A stretch of DNA of 64,000 nucleotides from Pyrococcus kukulkanii (GCF_001577775.1 NZ_CP010835.1:744001-808000), one strand, 5' to 3'; shown: positions 26,028-35,476, numbered from the stretch's first letter. Notes: generated from the sequence alone by a model not told the origin. Numbers and translations: made by a program.

Positions 26028-27230
26028 ATGGGACTCGAGCAGGCTTTGGCTGATTTCTTCACTCATATGGGCATCCTTAATTTAACTGTTGGGAATATAG
26101 TGATGATACTTGTTGGCTTGACCCTTGTGTACCTCGCGATTAGATATAAGATGGAGCCCCTCCTCTTGTTGCCTATTGGGATAAGTGCAGTGTTAGTTAA
26201 CCTTCCCTTATCTCACGTGGCAAATTGGCCCTTGGCTCCTCAACTCCCTCCAGACGTCCAAGGAAACATCTTTGCAACATTGAGTTATTTAAATGAGCAA
26301 TATGGACCCCCAGGAATCTTCGATCTAATATACTACCTCCTGATAAAGACCGAAGTTGTGCCATTGCTGATATTCTTCGGATTGGGTGCAATGACGGACT
26401 TCGGCCCAATGATTGCCGATCCAAAGACAGCCTTACTTGGGGCTGCGGCCCAGATTGGAGTGTTCGTTGCAATGCTTACCGCGATACTCTTGGGCTTTGA
26501 CCTCAAAGAGGCAGCATCAATTGGTATCATCGGAGGTGCTGATGGACCAACTACGATTTACCTAACGACTAAACTCGCTCCACATATACTCTCGGCGACT
26601 GCCGTTGCTGCCTACAGTTACATGAGCCTTGTTCCTCTGATTCAGCCTCCGGTCATTAAGGCCCTAACGACTCCTGAGGAGAGGAGGATTAGGATGGAGC
26701 AACTACGGCCGGTGTCGAAGAGGGAGAAGATCCTCTTCCCAATAGCAAGCATGATTGTCATTGGCTTACTCGTCCCCTCGGCTGCTCCCCTCATTGGAAT
26801 GCTGATGATAGGGAACTTATTCAGGGAAAGCGGTGTTGTTCAGAGGCTTAGCAAGGCTGCTCAGGAGGAGCTCATGAACATTGTGACTATATTCCTGGGG
26901 CTTGGTGTAGGATCAACGATGAGGGCGGAGAGCTTTCTTACTCCTAAGACTTTAATGATCTTGGCCCTTGGAGTTGTGGCCTTTGCTTCGGCAACCGCTG
27001 GCGGTGTGCTATTTGGAAAGTTGATGATGAAGCTTTCGGGGGGGAGAATAAACCCAATGATTGGTGCCGCTGGAGTTTCGGCAGTTCCGATGTCAGCAAG
27101 GGTAGTTCAGAAGCTTGCTACAGAAGAAGACCCAGGGAACTTTATATTAATGCACGCCATGGGACCAAACGTTGCTGGAGTCATTGGAACTGCAGTTGTT
27201 GCTGGAGTGTTCCTCTCTGCCCTTGGCTGA
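26028..27230 (+). CDS. mmdB: Na+-translocating decarboxylase beta subunit (OadB/MmdB)
   Basis: The protein of about 400 residues has nine or more membrane helices. It has the family motifs GGADGPTTIYLTTKLAP (the conserved aspartate of the sodium/carboxybiotin site) and LGVGSTMRAESFL, plus a buried TGG/GAAGVSAVPMSAR region near the C-terminus. It decarboxylates carboxybiotin and pumps Na+ outward. Pyrococcus relies on sodium-linked energetics, so this would conserve energy from decarboxylation. ATG 26028 lies four bases after a GGTGAT site formed by the end of the previous gene. Confidence 0.92.
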   Translation: MGLEQALADFFTHMGILNLTVGNIVMILVGLTLVYLAIRYKMEPLLLLPIGISAVLVNLPLSHVANWPLAPQLPPDVQGNIFATLSYLNEQYGPPGIFDLIYYLLIKTEVVPLLIFFGLGAMTDFGPMIADPKTALLGAAAQIGVFVAMLTAILLGFDLKEAASIGIIGGADGPTTIYLTTKLAPHILSATAVAAYSYMSLVPLIQPPVIKALTTPEERRIRMEQLRPVSKREKILFPIASMIVIGLLVPSAAPLIGMLMIGNLFRESGVVQRLSKAAQEELMNIVTIFLGLGVGSTMRAESFLTPKTLMILALGVVAFASATAGGVLFGKLMMKLSGGRINPMIGAAGVSAVPMSARVVQKLATEEDPGNFILMHAMGPNVAGVIGTAVVAGVFLSALG

Positions 27231-27293
27231 CTCCTTTCCTTTTCTTAGAGATAAACCGTTATAACCACAAAGCCTACCCTTCTAGGGATTAAC

Positions 27294-28598
27294 ATGTCAA
27301 GGCTTAGTGAAGAAGAGAGGAAGAGATTGCCTCAGGATGCCCTTGATTTCCACAGAAATAACTTCCCTGGGAACGGTAAAATTGAGGTAATTCCAAAGGT
27401 TCCGCTCAAGAACTTCTATCATCTAAGCTTAGCGTATACACCGGGGGTTGCGGAGCCTTGTAAAGCTATAAGAGATGGGGAGGATCCCGATGAATACACT
27501 ATAGTCCCAAATACAGTTGCCGTGGTTACTGACGGTTCGGCAATCCTCGGTCTTGGCGATATAGGAGTTCTAGCAGGAATGCCGGTTATGGAAGGAAAAT
27601 GTGTCCTCTTCAAGGCCCTAGCTGGGATTGATGCATTCCCGATCCTAATAAACACTAAAGATGTTGACAAAATAGTTGAAACGGTAAAGTTGATCTCCAA
27701 GGGGTTTGGAGGCATAAACCTTGAGGATATCTCAGCCCCAAGATGCTTTGAGATAGAGGAGAGGTTAAAGAAAGAACTCGATATCCCTGTTTTCCACGAT
27801 GATCAACACGGTACTGCCGTGGTAACCCTTGCCGGTTTAATTAACGCATTAAAGGTCGTTGGCAAAAAATTCAATGAAATAAAGGTGGCAATCAGCGGTG
27901 CAGGAGCTGCAGGAATTGCGATAGCTAAGATACTTCACCACGTAGGTGTCAGGGAGATAGTAGCAGTTGACAGGAAGGGGATAATCCACGAGGGAAGAGA
28001 AGATCTAAATCCGTACAAGAGGGAAATAGCAAAGTATAACATCCATGGGATCGAAGGGGGCTTAGCTGAGGCAATGGAAGGAGCGGATGTATTTATTGGC
28101 GTGAGCGTTGGGGGGATAGTTACCCCAGATATGGTTAGGAGAATGGCAGATGACGCGATAGTATTTGCCATGGCAAACCCAATTCCGGAGATAATGCCCG
28201 ATGAAGCTAAAAAGGCCGGAGCGAGGATAGTAGCAACGGGAAGGAGTGACTTTCCAAACCAGATAAACAACGTCCTAGGATTCCCAGGAATTTTCAGAGG
28301 GGCCTTAGATGTCAAGGCAAGAGACATAACCCCAAACATGAACATCGCCGCTGCGAACGCAATAGCCTCGGTAATTCCTGAAGATGAGTTGGATGAGGAA
28401 AACATAATCCCCTCCCCCCTGCACCCCAATGTTTATCCAAAGGAAGCTAGGGCAGTTGCTGAGCAAGCAATCAAAGATGGCGTTGCAAGGAGGAAAGTTA
28501 AAGGGGAGTGGGTTGAGGAGCGTACAAGGAGATTAAGAGCATTTTATCAAAAGCTCATAGCACCAATAAACGATGTTAGAAAAAGCTTTGAACCTTAA
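27294..28598 (+). CDS. Malic enzyme (malate oxidoreductase, decarboxylating)
   Basis: The 434-residue protein matches the short prokaryotic malic enzymes that convert malate to pyruvate and CO2 with NAD(P). Motifs include YTPGVAEPCKAI, DGSAILGLGDIGVLAGMPVM, the metal site VFHDDQHGTAVV and the Rossmann GAGAAGIAIAKI. It lies 63 bases after the decarboxylase operon on the same strand. That suggests joint use in interconverting C4 and C3 acids, though it has its own likely promoter. The length is normal for the family. Confidence 0.93.
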   Translation: MSRLSEEERKRLPQDALDFHRNNFPGNGKIEVIPKVPLKNFYHLSLAYTPGVAEPCKAIRDGEDPDEYTIVPNTVAVVTDGSAILGLGDIGVLAGMPVMEGKCVLFKALAGIDAFPILINTKDVDKIVETVKLISKGFGGINLEDISAPRCFEIEERLKKELDIPVFHDDQHGTAVVTLAGLINALKVVGKKFNEIKVAISGAGAAGIAIAKILHHVGVREIVAVDRKGIIHEGREDLNPYKREIAKYNIHGIEGGLAEAMEGADVFIGVSVGGIVTPDMVRRMADDAIVFAMANPIPEIMPDEAKKAGARIVATGRSDFPNQINNVLGFPGIFRGALDVKARDITPNMNIAAANAIASVIPEDELDEENIIPSPLHPNVYPKEARAVAEQAIKDGVARRKVKGEWVEERTRRLRAFYQKLIAPINDVRKSFEP

Positions 28599-28660
28599 TT
28601 TTACTTTTATTGAACAAAAATCTTATATAGTATGGAAGTAAAAGCAGTTATGGTGTCAAT

Positions 28661-28912
28661 ATGGACTTTGATTTGTTTATGGAGAAATATGGGTACAAGC
28701 TGTTAGGTCTAGGGATAATTATTTTAATTGCGGTCGTCCTAGGATTCCCCCTCTATGCTCTTTGGCGCTTTATAAAGGAATATCCAGAAATGACGCTAAC
28801 GATTCTGATAATAATTATTATAACCTCCGTGTTCCTCCGGGGGTATTTCAAAGCGTATGGAGAAGCAATGGGAAAGTACTTCTACGATGATAAATTTGGG
28901 AAGAGGCCCTAG
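28661..28912 (+). CDS. Small two-span membrane protein
   Basis: The 83-residue protein has two hydrophobic helices ([20 protein letters not shown], which runs on to about residue 38, and [20 protein letters not shown]) and short charged ends. A TATA-like CTTATATAG is about 40 bases upstream of ATG 28661. The gene converges with carbamate kinase and overlaps its end by four bases. No family was recognised. Confidence 0.6.
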   Translation: MDFDLFMEKYGYKLLGLGIIILIAVVLGFPLYALWRFIKEYPEMTLTILIIIIITSVFLRGYFKAYGEAMGKYFYDDKFGKRP

Positions 28913-29853
28913 GGGATAACCTGGGTTCCCGTCTTGCCTTCCAATGCTTCTACAGCTTTCTCAAGGTGAGCTATTATTGCCCTCTTCCCACCCCATCTCA
29001 CGAACCTTATCGCGGCGAGAACCTTGGGCCCCATACTTCCAGCCTTGAAGTGCCCCTCGTTATAGTACTTCTCCAGCTCCTCCACCTTTACCTCCGCGAG
29101 CCAAGTTTCTTTTTCGGTTCCATAGTACAGAGCTGCTCCGTTGACATCTGTTAAAATCATTAGTATATCTGCATTGACTTCTTCTGCAAGTCTTTCTCCG
29201 GCGAGATCCTTGTCTATTACAGCTTCGACTCCTCTTATCTCTCCATCCTCCTGGATTACTGGGACTCCACCGCCACCGCTCGCTATAACTATAACGCCAG
29301 TCTCGACGAGCTTCTTTATCACTTCTGCCTCGACGTGACCCTTTGGATCTGGACTCGGAACAACCCTTCTCCACCCTCTTCCCGCGTCCTCTCTAACTAC
29401 CCATCCTTTTTCTTTGGCAAGTCTTTTCGCGGTCTCTTCATCGTAAAATGGACCAACGGGCTTTGTGGGATTTTCAAATGCGGGATCATTCTTATCTACT
29501 ATAGTCTGTGTGATTATTGTAACTACATCTTTCTTTATCCCCCTCTTTTCAAGTTCGTTCTTTAGAGCCTGTTGGATCATATATCCAATCCACCCTTGAG
29601 TCATTGCTCCAGCAACATCCATTGGCTGAGCGGGAATACCGTGCACGGCCTGTCCTGCATCCATGTGCAAGAGTAAGGTTCCAACCTGGGGACCGTTACC
29701 GTGGGTTATTACAACCTCGTAACCTCTCGCGATTATCTCTGCTATCTGCCCCGCGGTCTTCTTAACGTTCTCCATCATCTCCTCATAAGTCCCCTTTTGT
29801 CCTCTCTGCTGAAGGGCGTTACCGCCAAGAGCTATAACGACTCTTTTAGGCAT
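28909..29853 (-). CDS. cpkA: Carbamate kinase (carbamate kinase-like carbamoyl-phosphate synthetase)
   Basis: The 314-residue protein belongs to the amino acid kinase fold with the family motifs [40 protein letters not shown] and GKTGTQVIP. In Pyrococcus the enzyme makes carbamoyl phosphate from ATP, bicarbonate and ammonia. It thus feeds ornithine and aspartate carbamoyltransferase, both encoded in this window (argF, pyrB). The ribosome site GGTGGTGT lies just upstream of ATG 29853. It converges with the 83-residue membrane protein gene. Confidence 0.95.
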   Translation of the reverse strand: MPKRVVIALGGNALQQRGQKGTYEEMMENVKKTAGQIAEIIARGYEVVITHGNGPQVGTLLLHMDAGQAVHGIPAQPMDVAGAMTQGWIGYMIQQALKNELEKRGIKKDVVTIITQTIVDKNDPAFENPTKPVGPFYDEETAKRLAKEKGWVVREDAGRGWRRVVPSPDPKGHVEAEVIKKLVETGVIVIASGGGGVPVIQEDGEIRGVEAVIDKDLAGERLAEEVNADILMILTDVNGAALYYGTEKETWLAEVKVEELEKYYNEGHFKAGSMGPKVLAAIRFVRWGGKRAIIAHLEKAVEALEGKTGTQVIP

Positions 29854-30496
29854 GAAACACCACCGAAATTAGTTGGAAAAGCTTGAATAAAAGCCTTTGT
29901 TAGCCATAAAATATTAAATACCGAAAATTATGCAAAATTCCCTAGAGCTTGAGAGTACAATATTAAAGTTTTATATTGAACAATATCAAACTAAAATTCA
30001 ATGAACTAGGTAGTTCATTCAGAGAGTTTCGAAAATTTTGCGGGTTTTTAGTGAATAAAAAAGCATGTCACTAGAACTTTCCATACCCTTCCATGGGAAT
30101 TGGGCACAGAATTATTTTTCTCGCCCACTAACACTCTCCACAGCTTGGTACATTACCCCAGCAGTCCATTTTGATCCTCTTGCATAATCACGCGCCTCAA
30201 CAACTGGGCAGTCAGCACACGAAGGGTACAGAGAATTCTTGACGATTAATCTAAACCATTCCGAGACATACTTGAGGGTAAACTTTTGAGAGCACCTCGC
30301 TACTCTCAACAGACTTCATCATAGATTATCATCAAGATATCAAGGAGTATAAAAGAGATGCTAGCAATTAAAATTACAATTTGAATGAATTAACTTTGTT
30401 TTGCAATATAACTTACTAATTCTTATCTATATAAGAGAAAATTTTATAAACTAAAATATGTATAGTAATTTGGCAAACACTTAGAGGGTGAGAAAT
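29854..30496. other. AT-rich gap with a doubtful short minus-strand frame
   Basis: This 640-base gap separates carbamate kinase from the exoprotein operon. The only candidate is a 65-codon minus-strand frame (30309-30112) starting at TTG. It has two CxxC-type cysteines (YPSCADCPV) and no ribosome site, and it could be a fragment of a larger broken gene. The rest is AT-rich. A TATA-like AAAATTTTATAAACT near 30436-30450 lies about 50 bases upstream of the exoprotein ATG and is a likely promoter for that operon. Confidence 0.3.
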
Positions 30497-31327
30497 ATGA
30501 AACAAAAATGCTGGATTATTTTTGGAGTCATCTTTATAATACTAGGATCTATTATTCCAGTAGAAGCTACTACTACCATAGTAGGAACAGAGGTATATAG
30601 CAAGATTCATAAATCTTGGTCAGGGGTTGACAAGTGTACTCTAGTTAGAACAGTTCGTCCAACTGCAGGTGGGGATACTCCTTCCGTGACAGTGACAATT
30701 CCCTGGGATAATTTAGCTGTAGTAAGTTTAATAGTTACCCGACTATACAGTGGAGTTAAAACTAATACAGGAGATAAACTTAAATTTACAGAGGCTATGG
30801 GTTCTGTGTTTTTTGGAAAAGGAAGTTACCACTCGTTCTCAGGCCCTACTTGGAGCGGATATGAAGAATATTGGATAGTCCCCACAGAGATGTACGGGTA
30901 CGGAGGAAAAACAGGAACCACTATCACAAAGACATATACTCTAACCGTATATGCCAAATCTGAAACTGAAGCTGAAACAAAAGTAAAAGCAGGTTTTGAC
31001 CTTTTGGGGATTGGCGCTGAAGTTTCAGTAAGAGTAGTTGGAACTGCTGGTGTCGAGGGAAGATACACAGTAGAGGTGAAAATTACGCAATATAAGCATT
31101 ACTACACTACTATATTCCAAGGGACGATGCATAGACATTATCACGTGGAAGGGTCAGGTATCCTACCAATGAGTACAGGAAGTCAAAAGGTAAAAAGTGT
31201 AGATAACAAAAATTCACGTGACCTTTATGAATATAAAGACTTCGACTTTACAAGGCGTCACACATTCTATAGTTATGAGGACGTGGACCTAACGTCATTG
31301 GGGTCTCGTGGAACTTTAACTTCATAG
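30497..31327 (+). CDS. Secreted beta-rich protein of unknown function, first gene of an ABC operon
   Basis: The protein of about 276 residues has a signal peptide (residues 1-25, ending IPVEA). The mature part has no membrane segment, is rich in Thr, Tyr, Val and Gly, and looks all-beta. A central stretch (about residues 145-200) alternates polar and hydrophobic residues with Ser/Thr/Glu: TKTYTLTVYAKSETEAETKV, AGFDLLGIGAEVSVRVVG, then YTVEVKITQYKHYYTT. It resembles the amphipathic hairpins of aerolysin-like pore formers, but that is only an impression. A strong GAGGGTGAG ribosome site precedes ATG 30497. I know no named family for it. Confidence 0.7.
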   Translation: MKQKCWIIFGVIFIILGSIIPVEATTTIVGTEVYSKIHKSWSGVDKCTLVRTVRPTAGGDTPSVTVTIPWDNLAVVSLIVTRLYSGVKTNTGDKLKFTEAMGSVFFGKGSYHSFSGPTWSGYEEYWIVPTEMYGYGGKTGTTITKTYTLTVYAKSETEAETKVKAGFDLLGIGAEVSVRVVGTAGVEGRYTVEVKITQYKHYYTTIFQGTMHRHYHVEGSGILPMSTGSQKVKSVDNKNSRDLYEYKDFDFTRRHTFYSYEDVDLTSLGSRGTLTS

Positions 31328-31339
31328 GAGGGATAGACA

Positions 31340-33028
31340 GTGAGGATAACTTATAGGAACCTTTTCTTTGCTTTTATTTTTCTAAATGTTGTAGGGATGA
31401 TTTCCCTTCCTGTCCCTCTTGTACTCTCTGAAGAAACTTCTGGAAATCAGGGGACTATAATAGATGCGTCAGAAATATCTGAGGAATGGAATATAAAGTT
31501 TATCTCAATACTTCCGCTTGATGAAAACTTTACAGTTTTACCACTTCACTTGAATTCTTGTACGCTCTATCCTTATCTTCGAAATCGTTTAATTGGCTAC
31601 TATATAAACTCCACTGAAGCTCTCATGATTTATGCAAATGTGTATATAGGATGTCCTAACGTTTCAGAAATGAAAGTAGAAGTTCTTCCAGCCAATATTA
31701 CCTACAGAGATGGCTTCTTTAAGGTTGTTACGGTTCCTGTTAATATATATACAGATTTCCCATTTCCATATGGGGTAGAGCTGAGATCAGAAAACGTTAC
31801 AATATCCTATGTGTATCAAAACTCAACTCACTTTTTCATTATAATTGAAATCCTTAACATTACTGTTTCCCCAGAAATTAGAGACACTTTTGGAATTTCT
31901 AACCCTGAATATTTTGGTTGGCCAAAAGAGATAATAATAAAATTCCTTGTAAATCGTAAGACTGGAGATGCGTACCTTATAGACGGAGACAATATGGTGT
32001 ATGTAGGGACAACACCTTTTTACCTCCCAGAATTTAATCCTAAACAATACCTTCTAACTGTTCGAGAAAATACTTACCACTTCGCTAATACTATAAAGGA
32101 AAACCCGTGGATTATTAAAGAGATAATTGAAAAGGCAAGCCTTGCTAATTCTTCCTGGGAGGCTCATAGGATAATAAGCGAGGCAACAATTAATTTTACT
32201 AAAAAAATAATGCTTATAACAAACCATCAGTACCTTGGACTTCCCCTGAAATTCGACGGTAGTCATATTACTGCTCCCATTGATGACGTAAATCTGTGGA
32301 GAGTTGCCCCCAAGGTCAAAGCCAATATTAGCGCGATATTGTCCCCCCAAATTAAAAATCTAACAAAAGATGCAGTCTTAAATTACCTCAAAAGTGGCGA
32401 CGAGAAGGGTATACTCGAGATCGTAAATAAGACTCTCTATGTTAAGGAGGTTTATTATCCGTTCCTGTTTACAAACATCTTTGTTCATGTTAATGTTCCA
32501 ATTAATACCTCGGACTTTCTTCCACTACCTTTGCCGAAAAAATACGAGGAAAAACTTGGAGCAAAATATATCTTTGTTAATCTTCTTAGGAACGCTGAAA
32601 AATACCCCTATGTATATTATGACCCACGAGTCTTTACTCCTGAGAATCTTTCAGAGGGATTAAAAAATCTTGAAGCATTCCTACCTCTTCTCTATTCAGA
32701 AATTGCTGGACAAATTTCTGGCATGCTTCATTCCAGCATGCTCAAAGGTGAAATAGATTATGAGAAGCTCGATACCCTGTATATGACTGTTTCAGATATG
32801 ATAGATAATTATTTGAAAGAGGTATATAAGGAAGAAACGACCTCACATAATGAAGAAACCTCCAAAAAAGAGGATAGCAAGAAAGAATCCCCTAAAAAAG
32901 AGGATAGCCCTAGCTCTAAATCAGAAATAAGTAATTTAAATTTCAAAGGTTTGCTCCCTGCCTGTGGACCAGGAGTGATGTTATTATTTATATTACTTCC
33001 ACTAGTGAGGAGGTGGTGTAGAGAATGA
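31340..33028 (+). CDS. Secreted CGP-CTERM-anchored protein of the exoprotein/ABC operon
   Basis: The 562-residue protein has a signal peptide (about 1-30), a large extracytoplasmic domain with many N-x-S/T sites, a Lys/Glu/Ser-rich linker (about 500-535) and a C-terminal CGP-CTERM tail: ACGPGVMLLFILLPLVRRW. That tail is a Thermococcales sorting signal made of Cys-Gly-Pro, a hydrophobic span and basic residues. The protein is probably displayed on the outer face of the membrane, possibly lipid-linked at the Cys. It starts at GTG 31340, 12 bases after the first gene, and overlaps the next gene by four bases. The function is unknown; it may bind the product of the first gene or a substrate for the transporter. 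Confidence 0.75.
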   Translation: MRITYRNLFFAFIFLNVVGMISLPVPLVLSEETSGNQGTIIDASEISEEWNIKFISILPLDENFTVLPLHLNSCTLYPYLRNRLIGYYINSTEALMIYANVYIGCPNVSEMKVEVLPANITYRDGFFKVVTVPVNIYTDFPFPYGVELRSENVTISYVYQNSTHFFIIIEILNITVSPEIRDTFGISNPEYFGWPKEIIIKFLVNRKTGDAYLIDGDNMVYVGTTPFYLPEFNPKQYLLTVRENTYHFANTIKENPWIIKEIIEKASLANSSWEAHRIISEATINFTKKIMLITNHQYLGLPLKFDGSHITAPIDDVNLWRVAPKVKANISAILSPQIKNLTKDAVLNYLKSGDEKGILEIVNKTLYVKEVYYPFLFTNIFVHVNVPINTSDFLPLPLPKKYEEKLGAKYIFVNLLRNAEKYPYVYYDPRVFTPENLSEGLKNLEAFLPLLYSEIAGQISGMLHSSMLKGEIDYEKLDTLYMTVSDMIDNYLKEVYKEETTSHNEETSKKEDSKKESPKKEDSPSSKSEISNLNFKGLLPACGPGVMLLFILLPLVRRWCRE

Positions 33029-33780
33029 AGCTACTCTTTAGAACCTCTTTCTCTGATTATTTTCTTTTGGAAATTTTTGGCATTGTTATTGCAACATTCA
33101 TAGCCAGCTTGACAACGGCCTATGTTGTTGGCACATCAATTTATAAAGCTTCAATAGTGGGAGGTGAAGTTATACCAATTCTCGGTGTACAGGGCCATCT
33201 AAGTGTCCAAAATTCTGAGAAATCACCTGAATATTATGCTAACAAATATTTCGAAATAAAAGAGAGGATAGCAAGCCTTTTTGGGAAGTTCGTTTGGTCT
33301 AATATAAATTTACTGTCAACCGCTTACACAATAGTAGCGTTTATATTCCTGTTTCCATTTGTCTATAGAATGAGAATATCCCTTGTCCCTCTACTCTTTA
33401 GGGAACCGACTAGTCTTGTTCATCTGGTCTTAAAGGGTCTCATTCTGTCTTTTCTGTTTTTATTACCGCTTTACATCTCGATCTTAGCCCCTATTATCAT
33501 TGTCTCAAAGTTCTGGCTCTCTGGGGCGGGGTTCTCCTATATTTTGTTGCTTTCTTCTATACTTATCAGCCTTCTGATACTTCTTACTGTCACAGTGTAC
33601 TCTACTTATCTCGTGTGGGGGAGGGGTGACTTAACAGTATTCTTTACCCTTTTGTTGGCTTTTGGATTTTCTAGCAATCTTGACTTTAATTGGAAGAGCG
33701 TGTTAATTTATTTAGGAGCTTCTATGGGAATTGTACTGGTCCTGATCATGATAGCACATAGGAGGGTTATGAAAATATGA
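33025..33780 (+). CDS. Multi-span membrane protein, likely ABC transporter permease
   Basis: The 251-residue protein has about six membrane helices: residues 10-32, 97-115, 133-160, 168-192, 195-215 and 228-246. A large extracytoplasmic loop of about 60 residues (TSIYKASIVGGEVIPILGVQ and onward) follows helix 1. It overlaps both neighbours by four bases and sits two genes before an ABC ATPase, so it is probably an ABC-2-type permease. Sequence similarity to a known permease family is not obvious. Confidence 0.65.
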   Translation: MKLLFRTSFSDYFLLEIFGIVIATFIASLTTAYVVGTSIYKASIVGGEVIPILGVQGHLSVQNSEKSPEYYANKYFEIKERIASLFGKFVWSNINLLSTAYTIVAFIFLFPFVYRMRISLVPLLFREPTSLVHLVLKGLILSFLFLLPLYISILAPIIIVSKFWLSGAGFSYILLLSSILISLLILLTVTVYSTYLVWGRGDLTVFFTLLLAFGFSSNLDFNWKSVLIYLGASMGIVLVLIMIAHRRVMKI

Positions 33781-34226
33781 ACTGGAAAAGAACTTTTGCG
33801 GTAGTATTCTCATTTTCCCTAGTTGTATCCATACTGTCATCTGTCTTTGGTGTATTCTATTGGAGTGCCTTAGGATCGTCCTATTACGCTAAGATACCGC
33901 TCCAGTCAGCTGATAAATTGCTTAAGTTTGCAAAGGTCGTGAACAAGAGCGTGGTTTATAGTTTTGACATCTTTTGGGCCATGGAGCCAGGAAAAACAAG
34001 AGTACAAGCGTATGTTGAGGGAATAAAATGCAAAAACTCAAATTATACCATCGAGGTTATTGTAATGGATGGAAGAATCTTTAAAAATTCTGGAAAATTC
34101 TCCTTCCTTATTAAAAGAAAAGACACTTTTTTGTATCTTCATGTGAAAGTCACAATACCAAACACATGTGCCGTTGATCAAAGTTTGAGAGGCCCTGGGG
34201 TGATAATATATGCTAAGAACGAATGA
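33777..34226 (+). CDS. Membrane-anchored small exoprotein of the ABC operon
   Basis: The 149-residue protein has one N-terminal hydrophobic segment (TFAVVFSFSLVVSILSSVFG) that could be a signal anchor, then a beta-rich extracytoplasmic domain of about 110 residues with three cysteines. It is translationally coupled to the permease gene before it (ATGA overlap) and overlaps the ATPase gene by 17 bases. The coupling implies a stoichiometric role with the transporter, for example an accessory or substrate-recognition subunit. No family was recognised. Confidence 0.6.
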   Translation: MNWKRTFAVVFSFSLVVSILSSVFGVFYWSALGSSYYAKIPLQSADKLLKFAKVVNKSVVYSFDIFWAMEPGKTRVQAYVEGIKCKNSNYTIEVIVMDGRIFKNSGKFSFLIKRKDTFLYLHVKVTIPNTCAVDQSLRGPGVIIYAKNE

Positions 34227-34902
34227 CCCTGTAATTATCGTGAAGAACCTTACTGTGAAGTTTCGCTATATTGTTGCACTTGAAGATGTAACCTTTCGCA
34301 TTCAAAGAGGTAAAGTTTTACTTCTTGGATCAAATGGCTCTGGAAAGACTACCCTCTTGCGTGTTTTATCAGGTCTTCTTAGACCTACCAAAGGAGTTGT
34401 TAAAGTTCTTGGCTATGACCCTTTTACTGAAAGCAAGGAGCTTTACTCTAAGATGCTTTACATTAGGGATAGTGAGGATTACCCTTACATGTTAACTGTT
34501 TCAACAGTTGTGGAGATGCTTTCGGAAATTTACGGAGATTCTAAGGTAGAAAAAGCTGTAAAACTACTTAGACTTGAAGATCACCTTTTCAAGAGAATAG
34601 GAGAGCTGTCAAAAGGATTAAGAAGGAGAGTTGCCATGATAGAACCGATATCTAGTGATAGGGAGTTAATTCTTATGGATGAACCCTTTAGTGGTTTAGA
34701 TGCCGAAAGTAGAAGGATTATAACTCAAGCACTCTCAGAACTTCCAGAAAAGGTCACACTAGTAGTCGCTAGCCATGTTCCCTTGAATATAGGAGTTGAC
34801 CAAGTAATTGTCTTAGAAGGTGGTAAACTAAGTTATAACGGCCCATACAAAACCGAAGTCGTCCAGAAATACGTGGGTATAGATGGTTTTGTTTGTGACT
34901 AA
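34210..34902 (+). CDS. ABC transporter ATP-binding protein
   Basis: The 230-residue ATPase has Walker A LLGSNGSGKTTLL (about residues 37-49), a variant signature LSKGLRRRV, Walker B LILMDEPFSGLD and an H-loop in VVASHVP. It resembles the ATPases of ABC-2 exporters and of bacteriocin-immunity or antibiotic-export systems, rather than solute importers. It starts at ATG 34210 behind GGTGATAATAT. It is the last of five co-oriented genes with little or no spacing, so all five probably form one functional unit. Confidence 0.88.
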   Translation: MLRTNDPVIIVKNLTVKFRYIVALEDVTFRIQRGKVLLLGSNGSGKTTLLRVLSGLLRPTKGVVKVLGYDPFTESKELYSKMLYIRDSEDYPYMLTVSTVVEMLSEIYGDSKVEKAVKLLRLEDHLFKRIGELSKGLRRRVAMIEPISSDRELILMDEPFSGLDAESRRIITQALSELPEKVTLVVASHVPLNIGVDQVIVLEGGKLSYNGPYKTEVVQKYVGIDGFVCD

Positions 34903-34991
34903 AAGGCTTTAAGAAGTCCTCTATGGGCAGTATTGTTGAATAGCACAAAACTCTAACCACTATCAGTGAGACTGTTCTCAAGGTGGAACTT

Positions 34992-35346
34992 ATGTATAAA
35001 ATTCTCGAATTTGAAGACGACGAAGATCTTGGTAAGTTGCTCAAGTAGAGTTTAGCACACCTAAAAGAGGTAGCTATGCTTACCTCTTAGGAAACTTCAA
35101 CACCTTTAATGGAGGAAGCTTTCGAATGAAAGAAAAGGGGATAGGTGGACTATAAAAGTTGAACTCCCCGAGGGAATTTGGTACTGCCTCTTTTCTATCG
35201 ACGGGAATTTAACACTTGATTTTGGGAACAATGAGAAGGCTGTATATGGGAGACTCTCCTATAAATTTGGACAAATAACTAATGTCGCTAAAATATTCTC
35301 AGGAGAGGAGTTCCATCATTAACCTTCCCTTGTTTCCAAGATGTCG
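34992..35346 (+). pseudogene. Broken cyclomaltodextrinase/neopullulanase, N-terminal domain only
   Basis: Three out-of-frame pieces line up as one protein: MYKILEFEDDEDLGKLLK (34992-35045), FSTPKRGSYAYLLGNFNTFN with a further stretch to RMKEKG (about 35050-35140), and DRWTIKVELPEGIWYCLFSI onward to SGEEFHH (to 35319). The in-frame stop after HH is followed by PSLV, which also fits. This is the N-terminal starch-binding domain of Thermococcales cyclomaltodextrinase/neopullulanase (P. furiosus thermostable amylase type). The catalytic barrel is absent. At least two frameshifts, one stop and a 3' truncation make it a dead fragment. Confidence 0.8.
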
Positions 35347-35467
35347 TCGAGAAAGGGAGAGTAATTGGTAAAAAGGCAAGAGCGTTATAAAGGATCTTTT
35401 GCTTGGAACGGATGAGAAGGTTGTAAGGGAGTCAAAGCTCCCAGTGCTTTTAGTGCCATGGGGATGA
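35338..35467 (+). pseudogene. C-terminal fragment resembling a universal stress protein (UspA)
   Basis: Directly after the amylase fragment, two frames give DVVEKGRVIGKKARAL and then KDLLLGTDEKVVRESKLPVL ending LVPWG and a stop. The second piece has the shape of the UspA C-terminus (LLGSVSEKVVRESKVPVLLV-like). It lacks the N-terminal ATP-binding strand and has one frameshift. The abrupt junction with an unrelated gene fragment marks a rearrangement breakpoint. Confidence 0.55.
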
Positions 35468-35476
35468 GTACCTCCT

